Positions 5,840 to 5,976 of a stretch of 5,976 nt of DNA are shown piece by piece. The notes under the pieces are model-generated. The model had not been told where the DNA came from, ran no database searches, and saw nothing but the letters and a program-made list of their open reading frames with translations. The DNA is from Spirochaetae bacterium HGW-Spirochaetae-9 (GTDB lineage Bacteria > Spirochaetota > Spirochaetia > Treponematales > Rectinemataceae): the NCBI GenBank assembly GCA_002839205.1, contig PGXP01000112.1, positions 1 through 5,976 of the forward strand. Direction: 5' to 3'. The position numbers were made by a program, and so were the translations under genes. Each line of letters begins with the position of its first letter. Positions within the stretch are counted from its first letter, which is position 1.

Positions 5840-5853
5840 AGGCTATGTAGCCT
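5840..5853. repeat. Stem-loop 1 of the 3' cluster
   Basis: AGGCT (5840-5844) and AGCCT (5849-5853) are complementary around ATGT. An overlapping alternative is the palindrome ATGTAG-C-CTACAT (5845-5857). Confidence 0.45.
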
Positions 5854-5867
5854 ACATGGTACTTCAA

Positions 5868-5906
5868 CTTGTAGGGGCTGATTTGCCCAGTAGGCCATCC
5901 TACAAG
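5868..5906. repeat. Inverted repeat 2 of the 3' cluster
   Basis: CTTGTAGG (5868-5875) is exactly complementary to CCTACAAG (5899-5906), enclosing 23 bases that contain a small GGC/GCC stem. The GTAGGGGC-type arm is reminiscent of short intergenic palindromes common in bacteria; this is resemblance only. Confidence 0.55.
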
Positions 5907-5921
5907 CCCGCCAAGGCGGGC
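5906..5921. repeat. GC-rich hairpin 3 of the 3' cluster
   Basis: GCCCGCC (5906-5912) and GGCGGGC (5915-5921) form a perfect 7-bp stem with AA between (in practice a 4-base loop). No T run follows on either strand, so it is not a standard terminator. It directly abuts inverted repeat 2, sharing base 5906. Confidence 0.6.
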
Positions 5922-5976
5922 AAGTCATGGAATACAGTTTTACTCATCCTATAAGCAATACCTGCTGTGATCGATC

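Larger units (their letters stand above)
5774..5976. other. Non-coding, AT-richer segment following the recQ break
   Basis: About 200 bases with composition unlike the preceding genes: an AT-rich part (5767-5800), then a stretch with several inverted repeats (5840-5921). I find no recognisable gene. A 45-codon open frame on the minus strand (5791-5928) lacks a ribosome-binding site and overlaps the inverted repeats, so I do not call it. The segment could be the end of a mobile element, an intergenic repeat, or rearranged sequence. The right edge of the window cuts it. Confidence 0.5.

Noticed and set aside
5811..5867. GTTGGTT and TTCAAC considered as integron attC core sites
   Set aside because: Neither fits the GTTRRRY or RYYYAAC consensus, and the inverted repeats are not arranged as an attC.
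5791..5928. A 45-codon open frame on the minus strand in the segment after recQ
   Set aside because: It has no ribosome-binding site, overlaps the inverted repeats, and its residues resemble no family I know. An open frame this short occurs easily by chance.
4011..5957. CTCATCCTATA present both at 4011-4021 and 5943-5953, suggesting a direct repeat
   Set aside because: An 11-base exact match within about 6 kb is expected by chance, and the flanks do not align beyond a few bases.

Overview
This window of moderate G+C looks like bacterial chromosome with ordinary housekeeping genes, tightly packed in two orientations. The organism is probably a free-living spirochaete. I infer this weakly, from the style of the sigma-like unknown protein (868-1782) and of the RecQ motifs; no 16S or other decisive marker is present.

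Layout: (1) Positions 1-152 hold the 3' end of rpmE (ribosomal protein L31, + strand), followed by a strong intrinsic terminator at 173-213. (2) A minus-strand pair converges on it: an unrecognised protein with sigma-factor-like helical and helix-turn-helix features (868-1782, start fixed by a perfect Shine-Dalgarno), then rdgB (240-836), the dITP/XTP pyrophosphatase. An AT-rich upstream region (about 1860-1920) probably holds their promoter. (3) A second minus-strand pair follows: an ornithine-carbamoyltransferase-family gene (3046-3987), then nrnA, a DHH/DHHA1 phosphoesterase (2028-3014). A good sigma70-type promoter (4014-4042) and a strong Shine-Dalgarno precede the first gene. (4) Divergent from these on the + strand are nth (endonuclease III, 4145-4795) and a recQ helicase (4829-5773). 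RecQ stops abruptly inside helicase motif V. (5) The last ~200 bases (5774-5976) are AT-richer, carry no convincing gene, and contain three consecutive stem-loops. They look like foreign or repeat sequence that replaced or interrupted the 3' part of recQ.

Functionally, rdgB, nth and recQ belong to genome maintenance (nucleotide-pool cleaning, base excision repair, recombination). NrnA degrades nanoRNA or pAp. The most unusual gene is the carbamoyltransferase homologue. It keeps the overall fold and several signatures (SLRTR, HPTQ, HCLPA) but, aligned by eye, lacks the SMG ornithine-binding loop and two normally invariant arginines. It may therefore be a transcarbamylase of different specificity or a non-catalytic paralogue. 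I did not find CRISPR arrays, tRNA or rRNA genes, a complete insertion sequence, or a defence system.
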